From positions 910,001-974,000 of the forward strand of contig NZ_CP012024.1 in assembly GCF_001050115.1 (NCBI RefSeq): a stretch of 64,000 nt of DNA, given 5' to 3'. The notes under the pieces are model-generated. The model was given only the letters and a program-made list of their open reading frames with translations. It had not been told where the DNA came from and ran no database searches. Shown here piece after piece: positions 16,826 to 26,063 of this stretch (position 1 is the stretch's first letter; the number at the start of each line of letters is the position of its first letter). Source of the DNA: Bacillus smithii (GTDB lineage Bacteria > Bacillota > Bacilli > Bacillales > DSM-4216). The position numbers were made by a program, and so were the translations under genes.

Positions 16826-19423
16826 ATGGATATCCAGCGGATGACGTATGCGCTCCAGGAAGGAATGGCGGAAGCTCAAAAATTGGCAGAGCAACAACAA
16901 AATACAGAAATGGACTTACCTCATCTGTTTTATGCGTTATTGAACAAAAGCGATAGTTTAATGGCCCATATTTTTGAGCGGGTCGGGTTGTCTAAAGAAG
17001 AAATCATCCATTATTTTCAAAAGCGGTTGGACGAATGCCCCAAAGTCAGCGGAGAAGGCGTCCAGTACGGCGCCTATCTTTCTAATCATCTGCAGATGCT
17101 TTTTCAAAAAGCAGACAAGGTGCGGGAGCAATGGAAGGATGATTATCTTTCGGTAGAACATGTGGTTTTGGCAAGCATGGATTTACCGGATCACGACTGG
17201 AAACAGTTTTTACATAAACATCAAGTGTCAAAGTCGCAGTTGGCTGCTGTTATTAAAGAGATAAGGGGGAATGAAAAAGTGGCAACCCAAAATCCGGAAG
17301 CCGTCTATGAAGCATTGAAAAAATACGGACGGGATCTTGTCGAGGAAGCGAGACAAGGAAAAATGGATCCTGTCATTGGCAGGGACAGCGAAATTCGCCA
17401 TGTGATCCGGATTCTGTCGCGGAAAACGAAGAATAATCCGGTTTTAATCGGTGAACCGGGTGTTGGGAAGACCGCGATTGTGGAAGGCCTTGCCCAAAGG
17501 ATTGTCCGCAAAGATGTCCCTGAAGGATTGAAAGATAAAACCATTTTTGCTTTGGATATGAGCGCGCTGATTGCTGGAGCCAAATTTCGGGGCGAGTTTG
17601 AAGAAAGGTTAAAAGCGGTTTTAAATGCGGTTAAGAAAAGCGAAGGGAAAATATTGTTGTTTATTGATGAACTGCACACGATTGTGGGCGCCGGAAAAAC
17701 AGAGGGAGCCATGGATGCAGGGAATATGTTGAAACCGATGCTGGCGAGAGGCGAACTCCATTGTATTGGGGCCACAACATTGGATGAATACCGTCAATAT
17801 ATTGAAAAAGATCCGGCGCTTGAACGTCGTTTCCAGCAAGTTCTCGTTCAAGAACCGACAGTGGAAGATACGATTTCGATTTTACGGGGCTTAAAGGAAC
17901 GGTTTGAAATTCACCACGGCGTTAATATCCATGATAGGGCTCTTGTAGCCGCCGCAACGCTTTCTAACCGTTATATTTCCGATCGGTTTCTTCCTGATAA
18001 GGCGATTGACTTGGTTGATGAAGCGTGCGCTTTGATCAGGACGGAAATCGATTCGATGCCGACAGAATTGGACGAAGTGACGAGAAGAGTGATGCAGCTT
18101 GAAATTGAAGAAGCTGCCTTAATGAAGGAGACGGATGATGCCAGCAAAGCACGCCTTGAGATATTAAGAAAAGAATTGGCGGATTTAAGAGAAACAGCGA
18201 ACGAAATGCGGGCAAGATGGCAGAAAGAGAAAGAGGCTATTCAAAAAGTTCAGGAAAAACGCGAACTGTTGGAAAGACTTCGCAGGGAGCTGGAATTGGC
18301 GGAGAACCAATATGACTTAAATAAAGCAGCTGAATTGCGCCATGGCAGAATTCCCCAAGTAGAAAAAGAACTGAAGGAACTGGAAAACGAAGCCGCAACG
18401 AAACAGGACGAGAATCGGCTTCTTCGGGAAGAGGTGACAGAAGAAGAAATTGCGGGGATCGTTTCCCGTTGGACAGGCATACCCGTTACCAAGCTTGTAG
18501 AAGGAGAAAGAGAGAAATTACTGCGATTAGAACAAATTCTCCAAAACAGAGTAATCGGCCAAGAAGAAGCAGTGAAGCTGGTGAGTGATGCTGTACTAAG
18601 GGCAAGAGCGGGAATCAAAGACCCAAATCGTCCGATCGGATCGTTTTTATTTCTCGGTCCGACAGGCGTCGGAAAAACAGAGCTGGCAAAGACACTCGCA
18701 GAGGCATTATTCGATAGCGAAGAGCAAATGATTCGGATCGATATGTCCGAGTATATGGAAAAATTTTCTGTTTCGCGTTTAATCGGTGCTCCTCCTGGAT
18801 ATGTCGGCTATGAAGAAGGGGGCCAACTTACGGAAGCCATTCGCCGTAAACCTTATTCGGTTGTTTTATTGGATGAAATAGAAAAAGCGCACCCGGAAGT
18901 ATTTAATATTTTGCTGCAAATGCTGGATGACGGTCGAATCACGGATTCACAAGGAAGAACGGTTGATTGCAAAAATACGGTTGTCATTATGACTTCCAAC
19001 TTAGGCTCTTCCTACTTGTTAGATCGAAAAGAAGAAGGAGACATTCAACCGGAGACAAAAGAAAAAGTATTGAACGAATTAAAGCATCACTTTCGCCCGG
19101 AATTTTTAAACCGTGTGGATGATATTATTTTGTTTAAACCGTTGACGATGGAGAACGTAGAAGCCATTGTGGAAAAATTGCTCGGTGAACTAAAACAACG
19201 ACTGAAAGATCAGGAATTGGATCTTAGAGTCACGGAAAACGCTAAGAAGCTCATTGCGAAAGAGGGATTCGATCCGGTATATGGAGCCCGGCCATTGAAA
19301 CGGTTCATTCAACATCAAGTAGAGACTAAGCTGGCAAGGGCGATTATTGCCGGAGATATTTTGCCAAATAAAGAAGCGGTGATTGATGAAGAAAACGGAG
19401 AGCTCATTGTCCGTTCTTCTTAA
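16826..19423 (+). CDS. clpB: ATP-dependent disaggregase ClpB
   Basis: An 865-residue Hsp100 chaperone that works with DnaK to dissolve aggregates. The N-terminal Clp_N repeat (about residues 1-145) is followed by AAA-1 with Walker A GEPGVGKT (about 209-216), the ClpB-type middle coiled coil (about 400-525) that separates it from ClpC and ClpA, then AAA-2 with GPTGVGKTE (about 611-619) and a C-terminal D2 domain with GARPLKR. No ClpP-binding loop of the IGF/L type is apparent, consistent with a non-proteolytic chaperone. Start is ATG after GGAGGGAC. I saw neither a CIRCE element nor a CtsR box in the 70 bases upstream. B. subtilis lacks this gene. Confidence 0.96.
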   Translation: MDIQRMTYALQEGMAEAQKLAEQQQNTEMDLPHLFYALLNKSDSLMAHIFERVGLSKEEIIHYFQKRLDECPKVSGEGVQYGAYLSNHLQMLFQKADKVREQWKDDYLSVEHVVLASMDLPDHDWKQFLHKHQVSKSQLAAVIKEIRGNEKVATQNPEAVYEALKKYGRDLVEEARQGKMDPVIGRDSEIRHVIRILSRKTKNNPVLIGEPGVGKTAIVEGLAQRIVRKDVPEGLKDKTIFALDMSALIAGAKFRGEFEERLKAVLNAVKKSEGKILLFIDELHTIVGAGKTEGAMDAGNMLKPMLARGELHCIGATTLDEYRQYIEKDPALERRFQQVLVQEPTVEDTISILRGLKERFEIHHGVNIHDRALVAAATLSNRYISDRFLPDKAIDLVDEACALIRTEIDSMPTELDEVTRRVMQLEIEEAALMKETDDASKARLEILRKELADLRETANEMRARWQKEKEAIQKVQEKRELLERLRRELELAENQYDLNKAAELRHGRIPQVEKELKELENEAATKQDENRLLREEVTEEEIAGIVSRWTGIPVTKLVEGEREKLLRLEQILQNRVIGQEEAVKLVSDAVLRARAGIKDPNRPIGSFLFLGPTGVGKTELAKTLAEALFDSEEQMIRIDMSEYMEKFSVSRLIGAPPGYVGYEEGGQLTEAIRRKPYSVVLLDEIEKAHPEVFNILLQMLDDGRITDSQGRTVDCKNTVVIMTSNLGSSYLLDRKEEGDIQPETKEKVLNELKHHFRPEFLNRVDDIILFKPLTMENVEAIVEKLLGELKQRLKDQELDLRVTENAKKLIAKEGFDPVYGARPLKRFIQHQVETKLARAIIAGDILPNKEAVIDEENGELIVRSS

Positions 19424-19500
19424 ATAGACGGGGGGATCTGTTCGCTCACACCTTCATGGCTGAAGTATCCATTTTGGCCATTGATGAAAGATGCCACAAG

Positions 19501-19535
19501 CCAAAAGGGGCGACCTCATCGGCCGCCCCTTTTGG
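19501..19535. terminator. Bidirectional terminator between clpB and yjzD
   Basis: CCAAAAGGGGCG pairs with CGCCCCTTTTGG around an 11-base loop, at the convergence of clpB and yjzD. Confidence 0.85.
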
Positions 19536-19537
19536 AC

Positions 19538-19720
19538 TCAATGTTTTTCAACCGGTTCGTCCGGAATCAGCGAGCTTAACAAAAAGATCAGAATCGCAAA
19601 GACAAACGTTAAAAGAAGGCTGAGACTGAAATTAAACGCTGCTCCGGCCATTGCTCCCACAACATATACGAGCATTAAAGACAAAAGAAATGCCCATACC
19701 AGTGTCATAATGAAACGCAT
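19538..19720 (-). CDS. yjzD: YjzD family small membrane protein (DUF2929)
   Basis: A 60-residue protein made almost entirely of two membrane helices (about residues 4-24 and 31-53) with a short charged C-terminal tail ending EPVEKH. MRFIMTLVWAFLLSLMLVYVVG and the position next to yjaU match YjzD, whose function is not established. Start supported by CGAGGTGAATAACC. Convergent with clpB. Confidence 0.82.
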   Translation of the reverse strand: MRFIMTLVWAFLLSLMLVYVVGAMAGAAFNFSLSLLLTFVFAILIFLLSSLIPDEPVEKH

Positions 19721-19909
19721 CGGTTATTCACCTCGTTTTATAAATCAGTATGTACCTATTATACCTCTATCTTACCACACTTCCGTTCGATGATGAAATC
19801 TTTCTTACACATTTGAAACTCCTCCGTTTTGAATAGGCTGATTTCTTATCGAAAAATCTGTTGCCTTCATACAATATTAAGACTCACTATGCAAAAGGAG
19901 AAGTTGATC

Positions 19910-20647
19910 ATGCAGCAAAAGATATTTCAGCATGATAGAGAGTGGTGCATTGTTCATTATCCAGTAAAGCCGAACGGTTTTGCCGTTATGATTCTAGGAG
20001 ATCAAAATCATTATGTCACAGAAAAAGGGAGTTTTTGGATGGAAAACGAAACTAGGAGGGATTGGATTGACCAGTTGACGAAATCCGGCTATCTGGTATT
20101 TTATTCCAACTTTTTTGGGGCCCATTGGGGAAGCGAAAAGGCCGTGGAATCTGCATTGAACTTATACCACTATATAAAAAGACAGGAGATTATCAATCAG
20201 CGTATTCATATTCTAGCTGAGGGAACCGGAGCGCTTTTACTAAAAAACATGTTAACGGGTATTCAGTCCAATTTGCGCTGTGCAGTCGTCATCACTCCGT
20301 GCATTTCCCTACGATTGCATAATGAGCAAGAAAGAAAACAGAAGTTCTTCTTGAAAAAGTTCAGGAAGGAAATTTCTGTGGCTTATCAGGTCGAAGAAAA
20401 GGAATGGGAAAAAGTGATCCAAAAGGATACGGTCATTCCGCTGATCAAAACGAAAAATCCCCTTTATTTTATAGAAATCATTGGACACCTATCGTATAAA
20501 GGACAATTGGAAGTCGTCCAATCCGTTTGTAAAGAACGGATGAGGAACCATTTGCCGGTAAAACTCGAATTCTTTTTGCCGGAGAAGCGGCCGCTTATTA
20601 TTCGAAAATGTTTGCGATATTTTCGCGAGCATGAAAAAGAATTATAA
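19910..20647 (+). CDS. yjaU: YjaU-like alpha/beta-hydrolase-type protein
   Basis: A 245-residue protein, placed by synteny (yjzD-yjaU-yjaV-med) and weak hydrolase-fold features as the YjaU equivalent. An N-terminal beta-hairpin region is followed by HILAEGTGALLLKNML (about residues 107-122). There the usual GxSxG nucleophile elbow appears as AEGTGA, with no Ser in the expected place, so hydrolase activity is doubtful. The start at 19910 follows AAAGGAG, while the open frame reaches to 19829 without a site. Its function is unknown. Confidence 0.65.
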   Translation: MQQKIFQHDREWCIVHYPVKPNGFAVMILGDQNHYVTEKGSFWMENETRRDWIDQLTKSGYLVFYSNFFGAHWGSEKAVESALNLYHYIKRQEIINQRIHILAEGTGALLLKNMLTGIQSNLRCAVVITPCISLRLHNEQERKQKFFLKKFRKEISVAYQVEEKEWEKVIQKDTVIPLIKTKNPLYFIEIIGHLSYKGQLEVVQSVCKERMRNHLPVKLEFFLPEKRPLIIRKCLRYFREHEKEL

Positions 20648-20825
20648 ACCGGAAACGAACGGTTCATAAAAAAGAAGGATCCTTTAAAAAAGATCGCATA
20701 TGCTCTACCAAAAGAAGCTTAAATGAAAGAGTTTCCTCGCTTAAGTTCATTTTTTACTAAAGATCCTTTAACAGCTAAGATTGGGAAGCATAAAATAGCT
20801 ATATGGGGAATAAGGGGGGATGCCT

Positions 20826-21659
20826 ATGAATGATGCAGTTGTGTTTTCCGGCAATTCATTTATTGGATTTGAATTGTGCCGAGTCTTTTTAGAGGAAGGA
20901 ATGACGGTCCTTGGCTGCGATGAAGATGAGCTGGATGAGGATCGATTGTTGGAGATAGGGAGAAATGCTAATTTTCAATATCAAAAATTTCATCATATTC
21001 AAAGACCTGAGCACATACCATCCCCATCTTATCTCGTTTTTTCTTTTTATGATGGTTATTACCACCGAAAAGAAAACGCTTGGAAGGCGATCAAGCCCGT
21101 TGTTGAAAAAAGTTTGGATTGGAAAAAACATCATTTTATCTTTCTGTATCCATCTATTTGGTTGAAAAGAAAAGAAAAACATGATTTATACGTGGAGGCG
21201 GAGGAACTCCGAAAACAAGCTGAAAAAGAAAAAGCGTCCGTAACTGTTTTTTATTTACCGACCGTTTTCGGCCCTCGCCAGCCCAATTCTTTTTTATTGG
21301 CGGAAGCGATGACCAATCCTGCTTTTCAATGGGAACAAGCTTGCATTGATGAGGATCTTGAGGATGCTTTATACGTAGAGGATGCCGTCGACGTCATCAA
21401 CAGGCAAAAAGAAAAGTCTAATACTTTTATCCTGGTAAATGCCAATCCGTCGAGCTGGGAAGCGGTTATGAGCCGTGTGATCCATGACGAAGAACAAATA
21501 AACGCTTTAAAAAAACGCTGTAAAGATCAATCACGAAATGCCTATCCTTTTGAAACCTTGCAGGTTGAAAACAAATTACCTATAGACGAAGCAGTACAAA
21601 AGCAAATTATTCATATAAAAAAACGAGAGATTTGTGATTTCCCCTTTTTTAAGTTTTAG
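20826..21659 (+). CDS. yjaV: YjaV-like NAD-dependent epimerase/dehydratase-type protein
   Basis: A 277-residue protein with an SDR-like N-terminal Rossmann segment (VVFSGNSFIGFELCRVFLEE, about residues 4-23, with GxxFIG in place of GxxGxxG). LPTVFGPRQP at about 153-162 is the PxxxYGPxxP-like loop typical of extended SDRs. No clear YxxxK catalytic pair is seen, so it may only bind a nucleotide. ATG at 20826 is preferred over 20820 because the GGGGGG site abuts the earlier codon. It sits immediately before med, like yjaV in B. subtilis. Confidence 0.65.
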   Translation: MNDAVVFSGNSFIGFELCRVFLEEGMTVLGCDEDELDEDRLLEIGRNANFQYQKFHHIQRPEHIPSPSYLVFSFYDGYYHRKENAWKAIKPVVEKSLDWKKHHFIFLYPSIWLKRKEKHDLYVEAEELRKQAEKEKASVTVFYLPTVFGPRQPNSFLLAEAMTNPAFQWEQACIDEDLEDALYVEDAVDVINRQKEKSNTFILVNANPSSWEAVMSRVIHDEEQINALKKRCKDQSRNAYPFETLQVENKLPIDEAVQKQIIHIKKREICDFPFFKF

Positions 21660-21771
21660 AAGAAGTGTAGAATAAAGACTGGTCCAAATCGGGTACTTTT
21701 TCCTATTGAGGAAATGGGAAAGATTCGTAAATCTCATTTTTCTTTTAAAAGAGTTGGAGGAGGCGTGCTTT

Positions 21772-21816
21772 ATGGATTTTTCTCTTTTTATACACGTACT
21801 CCCTTTAATATGTTAG
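21772..21816 (+). CDS. Possible 14-residue leader peptide upstream of med
   Basis: ATG at 21772 is preceded at the ideal eight-base distance by GGAGGAGG, the best ribosome binding site in the region. The frame is 14 codons (MDFSLFIHVLPLIC) and stops at TAG 21814-21816, 71 bases before med. A weak GCATA/TATGC hairpin lies just after the stop. It could be a regulatory leader for med-comZ, or a chance arrangement. Confidence 0.35.
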   Translation: MDFSLFIHVLPLIC

Positions 21817-21887
21817 AGCATCAACGCATATTTTATGCTTTAACAGCTTTTACCTGAAGTAGGGTTTGAAAAGAGGGAGTTCTCGGA

Positions 21888-22865
21888 ATGGCAAAAAAAG
21901 TCGCAGTTGTAATTATAGTCATGATCTTATTCGCTTTGCTAACTTCTTGCAAGAAAGAAGATGATAAAGGACATCTTCAAAAAGTTGGAATACTGGTACC
22001 GGAAACCATAAATGATCAAGTATGGGGTACAAAAGGATACAGTGGTATGCTTCGCATTCAAAACCGTTTCGGTGTGGATGTTTATTACAAAGAATGGATG
22101 AACTCAAAAGTGCTGACGGAAAAAGCAGTAGAGGAATTTTCGCATAAAGGGGTTAATTTAATTTTTGGACATGGAAGTGAATATGCAGAAGATTTTAATC
22201 AAATAGCCTCTAAATTTCCAAATATCCATTTTGTCAGTTTTAATGGGAATGCCAAGTGCAAAAATACGACAAGCCTCAAGTTTGAAGGTTATGCTATGGG
22301 ATTTTTTGGAGGAATGACAGCCGCCCATGAAACAAAAACAAAAAAGATTGCTGTTCTTGCTACCTATAAATGGCAGCCGGAGATCAAAGGGTTTGTGGAT
22401 GGCGCCAAATATGAAAATCCTGACGTTCAAGTGTTTAAACAATATGTCGGAAATTGGGATGACACAGATCAGGCGCTTCATTTGCTTGATGGGCTGATTG
22501 ACAAAGGGGCGGATGTCGTGTATCCGGCCGGCGACCGCTACAGTGTCCCGGTTATTCAAAAATTGAAAGAAAAAAGATTATATGCCATTGGCTATGTGTC
22601 TGACCAATCGGATTTGGGAAAGTATACGGTGCTTACAAGTACTGTACAGCATGTTGATAAACTTTATGAAGTAGCCGCCGCGCGTTTTGCAGAAGGAAAG
22701 CTTCCTCCTGGAAATTTGTATTTTGATTTTCAAGACGGTGTCATTACGATGGGTAAATGGAGCCCCGTGGTTGATAAACCATTCCGAGAACGGTTGAATC
22801 GCGATATCGCCATTTATACCAAAACAGGAAAGCTGCCAAGCAAAAGTGATAAGGGAGGCATTTAA
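21888..22865 (+). CDS. med: Med, BMP-family lipoprotein, positive competence regulator
   Basis: A 325-residue protein with a lipoprotein signal (hydrophobic residues 4-20, lipobox LLTSC, Cys21) followed by a PBP1/BMP-type periplasmic-binding fold (LQKVGILVPETINDQVWG, the FGHGSEYA block, ALHLLDGLIDKGADVVYPAGD). In B. subtilis, Med positively affects comK expression, and the med-comZ pair is an operon. Start is ATG after GAGGGAG. comZ begins at the base after its stop codon. A possible 14-codon leader ORF lies upstream. Confidence 0.9.
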   Translation: MAKKVAVVIIVMILFALLTSCKKEDDKGHLQKVGILVPETINDQVWGTKGYSGMLRIQNRFGVDVYYKEWMNSKVLTEKAVEEFSHKGVNLIFGHGSEYAEDFNQIASKFPNIHFVSFNGNAKCKNTTSLKFEGYAMGFFGGMTAAHETKTKKIAVLATYKWQPEIKGFVDGAKYENPDVQVFKQYVGNWDDTDQALHLLDGLIDKGADVVYPAGDRYSVPVIQKLKEKRLYAIGYVSDQSDLGKYTVLTSTVQHVDKLYEVAAARFAEGKLPPGNLYFDFQDGVITMGKWSPVVDKPFRERLNRDIAIYTKTGKLPSKSDKGGI

Positions 22866-23051
22866 ATGAATGAACAAAAAAATATGGAATTCGTGCAAAT
22901 GGCCATGAAATACTTACCTGAGGCGCAAGAAAAATTAAAGGAAGCGGGAATCAAACTTTCCATGGAGTTGATTCAGCCTTTTATGGATCTGTTTTTGAAA
23001 GTGATGAACGAAGCATATGAATTAGGGAAAAAAGAAGCCTTGAAAGAATAG
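22866..23051 (+). CDS. comZ: ComZ, negative regulator of late competence genes
   Basis: A 61-residue, highly helical, charged protein. MNEQKNMEFVQMAMKYLPEA and the tail AYELGKKEALKE match ComZ of Bacillus, which in B. subtilis reduces comG expression. It begins immediately after the med stop, with GGGAGG inside the end of med as ribosome binding site, so the two genes are translationally close and cotranscribed. Confidence 0.9.
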   Translation: MNEQKNMEFVQMAMKYLPEAQEKLKEAGIKLSMELIQPFMDLFLKVMNEAYELGKKEALKE

Positions 23052-23175
23052 GAATGGAAAAGGGGGGAATCCTATGATAATTGGGTTCTCCCCTAAATCA
23101 TAGACCGCTTTTTTGCCGCAAGTTTTAAAAGTTCATGAATTTCATCCTTCCTGTTGGACGAATGAAAAAGTTTCT

Positions 23176-23418
23176 TTATTTCTTGATCCATTTTTCCAAT
23201 AACGGCGTGACTTTATTCCAAAGTGGTTTAAAATGCTCAAAAGAGGACATCAATATATCCATTTGATTCATCAATTCCATAAAATCAACGTTTTCCAGAT
23301 CCATCTCATCTTTTTTGTTCTCCGATTTTTTTTCGCCGTTACGTTCATGTTGGCCAAACATTAGTTTGTCAAAAGGATGTATATTGGTTTTTTGCTTCTC
23401 TTTCTCTTCCGTACTCAT
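23176..23418 (-). CDS. yjzB: YjzB-like small hydrophilic protein
   Basis: An 80-residue protein with a strongly charged N-terminal half (many Glu and Lys) and an amphipathic C-terminal half (VDFMELMNQMDILMSSFEHF). It has no signal peptide or membrane helix. The symbol rests on position only: a small gene on the opposite strand between comZ and fabH, as yjzB is in B. subtilis. The start follows AAAGGGGGCAG. Function unknown. Confidence 0.6.
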   Translation of the reverse strand: MSTEEKEKQKTNIHPFDKLMFGQHERNGEKKSENKKDEMDLENVDFMELMNQMDILMSSFEHFKPLWNKVTPLLEKWIKK

Positions 23419-23517
23419 AAGTTAGCTGCCCCCTTTCCTTCTACCTTTTAGTTTATGTGTCTCAATTAAAACGGAATGGATAGAGTCCCATAGATATAGT
23501 GGGTTGAGGAAAAAAGT

Positions 23518-23563
23518 TTGCAAGACAAAAGTATTTTTGTTAAGATTAGTACCAGGTAATAAT
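23518..23563 (+). promoter_or_regulatory. fabHF promoter with overlapping FapR operator
   Basis: TTGCAA (23518-23523), a 17-base spacer and TAAGAT (23541-23546) form a sigma-A promoter. The palindrome ATTAGTACCAGGTAATAAT (23545-23563) matches the FapR operator consensus TTAGTACCNRGTACTAA closely and overlaps the -10 box and start region. FapR represses fab genes until malonyl-CoA rises, so this explains control of fabH-fabF. Confidence 0.85.
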
Positions 23564-23662
23564 ATGTGCTTATACCACTTTCTATAAGTCAATAGGCACT
23601 CAAAGCGTATTTTTCGCAATGAGCGCTCGTTGAACAAAGTTTTAAGAAGGAAGGGAAGCGTG

Positions 23663-24595
23663 TTGAACGCAGGAATTATTGGAGTTGGTCGCTACGTACC
23701 AGAAAAGGTTGTAAAAAATACAGATTTAGAAAAAATCATGGATACGTCTGATGAATGGATCCGTACGAGAACGGGAATTGAAGAACGGAGAATTGCCGGA
23801 GACGATATGGATACATCCGATATGGCGTTTGAAGCTGCGAAAAACGCCATTGAACATGCCGGAATTTCTCCAAAAGAAATAGACTTAATTTTAGTGGCTA
23901 CTGTCACTCCGGATCAGCCCTTTCCAACGGTCGCATGCATGCTCCAAGATCGATTGGGGGCAACCAATGCGGCGGCGATGGATATTAGTGCTGCTTGTGC
24001 TGGTTTTATGTACGGGCTGGCAACCGCCCAACAATTTATCGTTTCAGGTACTTACCGTTACGTGTTAGTGGTGGGGGTTGAAAAACTTTCGAAAATCACT
24101 GACTGGAGCGATCGGAATACAGCTGTACTATTTGGCGATGGAGCTGGGGCAGCCGTAGTAGGACCTGTTTCTGAAGGAAGAGGAATTCTCGCTTTTGATC
24201 TCGGTGCGGATGGATCCGGAGGGAAATATTTGTACCAAGACCGATATATTCATATGAACGGTCGGGAAGTGTTCAAGTTTGCGGTTCGACAAATGGGAGA
24301 ATCCTGCATTCGTGTGATAGAAAAAGCGGGACTTTCGAAAGAAGATGTCGATTTTCTAATTCCTCATCAAGCCAATATTCGGATTATGGAATCTGCTCGC
24401 CAACGCTTGGAGCTTCCTGTTGAAAAAATGTCGAAAACCGTTCATAAATACGGAAATACTTCTGCTGCCTCTATTCCAATTTCGCTTGTGGAAGAACTGG
24501 AAGCTGGTAAAATAAAAGATGATCAGGTTATCGTGATGGTAGGATTTGGCGGTGGTCTGACATGGGGAGCTGTTCTTCTAAGATGGGGACGGTAA
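23663..24595 (+). CDS. fabH: Beta-ketoacyl-ACP synthase III FabH
   Basis: A 310-residue condensing enzyme that starts fatty acid synthesis from acyl-CoA and malonyl-ACP. The catalytic triad is visible: Cys112 in [11 protein letters not shown], His in [10 protein letters not shown] and Asn in KYGNTSAAS. The [12 protein letters not shown] block at the N-terminus is also typical. The start is taken as TTG at 23663, giving the short [12 protein letters not shown]-terminus of relatives; GTG at 23660 is possible. AAGAAGGAAGGG is the ribosome binding site. It forms a FapR-controlled operon with fabF, as with B. subtilis fabHA-fabF. Confidence 0.95.
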   Translation: MNAGIIGVGRYVPEKVVKNTDLEKIMDTSDEWIRTRTGIEERRIAGDDMDTSDMAFEAAKNAIEHAGISPKEIDLILVATVTPDQPFPTVACMLQDRLGATNAAAMDISAACAGFMYGLATAQQFIVSGTYRYVLVVGVEKLSKITDWSDRNTAVLFGDGAGAAVVGPVSEGRGILAFDLGADGSGGKYLYQDRYIHMNGREVFKFAVRQMGESCIRVIEKAGLSKEDVDFLIPHQANIRIMESARQRLELPVEKMSKTVHKYGNTSAASIPISLVEELEAGKIKDDQVIVMVGFGGGLTWGAVLLRWGR

Positions 24596-24632
24596 AAATA
24601 AATCTTCTTGAACTCGTAAAGGAGATGGGGTA

Positions 24633-25874
24633 ATGGAGAAAAGACGTGTTGTTGTAACCGGGCTTGGTGCGGTTACACCTGTTGGATTAAATGTTGAAAC
24701 TTCTTGGGAAAATATCATAAACGGAGTAAGCGGGATTAAGCCTCTGACAAGAGTGAATCCTGATGAATTTCCTGCTAAAGTAGCAGCTGAAATAAACGAT
24801 TTTAATCCGGAAGACTATTTAGAACGAAAAGAAGCAAGAAAAATGGACCGCTTTACTCAGTATGCCGTAGCTGCTGCCATTCAAGCTGTAAAAGATGCTG
24901 ATCTAGTCATTGATGAATCAAATGCAGAACGAGTGGGAGTGTGGATCGGCTCCGGCATCGGCGGCATGGAAACATTTGAACAGCAGTTTGAAACATTCCA
25001 AAAAAGAGGTTACCGCCGAGTCAGCCCGTTCTTTGTTCCGATGATGATTCCTGATATGGCAGCCGGCCAAGTTTCTATTCTACTTGGTGCCAAAGGAATT
25101 AATTCCTGTACGGTGACAGCTTGTGCAACCGGCACAAACTCTATCGGTGACGCTTTTAAAGCGATTCAGCGCGGAGATGCCGATGTGATGGTGACGGGCG
25201 GTACAGAAGCTCCTATCACTCGTATGAGTATTGCTGGTTTCAGCGCCAATACTGCTCTTTCTACAAATCCGGATCCAAAAACGGCCAGCCGCCCCTTTGA
25301 TGCAAATCGCGATGGTTTTGTCATAGGGGAAGGTGCAGGAATTATTGTTTTGGAGGAACTGGAACATGCATTAAAAAGAGGAGCGCGAATTTATGCTGAA
25401 ATCGTTGGTTATGGCATGACAGGCGACGCTTATCATATTACAGCTCCTGCCCCGGGAGGAGAAGGAGGAGCGCGGGCTATGAAAAAGGCGCTCCAGGATG
25501 CCGGTTTAAAACCGGAAGATATTGATTACATTAATGCCCATGGAACAAGCACGCCGTACAATGATAAATTTGAAACGGCGGCCATTAAAACGGTTTTTGG
25601 TGAACATGCATACCGTCTAGCTGTTAGCTCCACTAAGTCCATGACAGGGCATTTGCTTGGTGCGGCCGGGGGCGTGGAAGCTATCATCACCGTCCTTTCA
25701 ATAAAAAATGATATCATGCCGCCGACTATCAATTTGGAAACAAAAGATCCGGATTGCGATCTCGACTACGTTCCACATGAAGCAAGAAAACAAACGGTTC
25801 GCGCAGCCATCAGTAATTCATTCGGATTTGGCGGACATAATGCCACGATTGTTTTTAAAAAATATGAACAGTAA
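24633..25874 (+). CDS. fabF: Beta-ketoacyl-ACP synthase II FabF
   Basis: A 413-residue elongating condensing enzyme. [13 protein letters not shown] opens the protein. Catalytic Cys164 lies in [10 protein letters not shown], and the two active-site His occur in [14 protein letters not shown] and [13 protein letters not shown]. The N-terminal and C-terminal halves are the paired thiolase folds. ATG follows AAAGGAGATGGGG, 37 bases after fabH, so they are cotranscribed, and a strong terminator follows. Confidence 0.97.
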   Translation: MEKRRVVVTGLGAVTPVGLNVETSWENIINGVSGIKPLTRVNPDEFPAKVAAEINDFNPEDYLERKEARKMDRFTQYAVAAAIQAVKDADLVIDESNAERVGVWIGSGIGGMETFEQQFETFQKRGYRRVSPFFVPMMIPDMAAGQVSILLGAKGINSCTVTACATGTNSIGDAFKAIQRGDADVMVTGGTEAPITRMSIAGFSANTALSTNPDPKTASRPFDANRDGFVIGEGAGIIVLEELEHALKRGARIYAEIVGYGMTGDAYHITAPAPGGEGGARAMKKALQDAGLKPEDIDYINAHGTSTPYNDKFETAAIKTVFGEHAYRLAVSSTKSMTGHLLGAAGGVEAIITVLSIKNDIMPPTINLETKDPDCDLDYVPHEARKQTVRAAISNSFGFGGHNATIVFKKYEQ

Positions 25875-25933
25875 TGGGTTTATGTCTTAAACGATTCATT
25901 TTGCATGTGTAGGATAAGATGATGGAAACCCTC

Positions 25934-25972
25934 AAAAAGGACAGAATGTGTTTTTCCGTTCTGTCCTTTTTT
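25934..25972 (+). terminator. Terminator of the fabHF operon
   Basis: AAAAAGGACAGAA pairs with TTCTGTCCTTTTTT around a 12-base loop, 60 bases after fabF. It overlaps an apparent upstream extension of the next gene and therefore argues for that gene's later GTG start. Confidence 0.9.
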
Positions 25973-26063
25973 GATGGAAAATCATTTTTACTATTCCAAA
26001 AAATATATTCAAAAACCTGAGCGGTATAGTAAACTGAAAAAAAGACGATTAGGAGAAATGACA

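Noticed and set aside
17305-18618. Long minus-strand frames within clpB
   Set aside because: They are Ser/Phe-rich shadows of the coding strand, without ribosome binding sites.
19829-19909. Longer N-terminus for the YjaU-like protein
   Set aside because: No ribosome binding site at the upstream starts, whereas AAAGGAG is correctly placed before ATG 19910.
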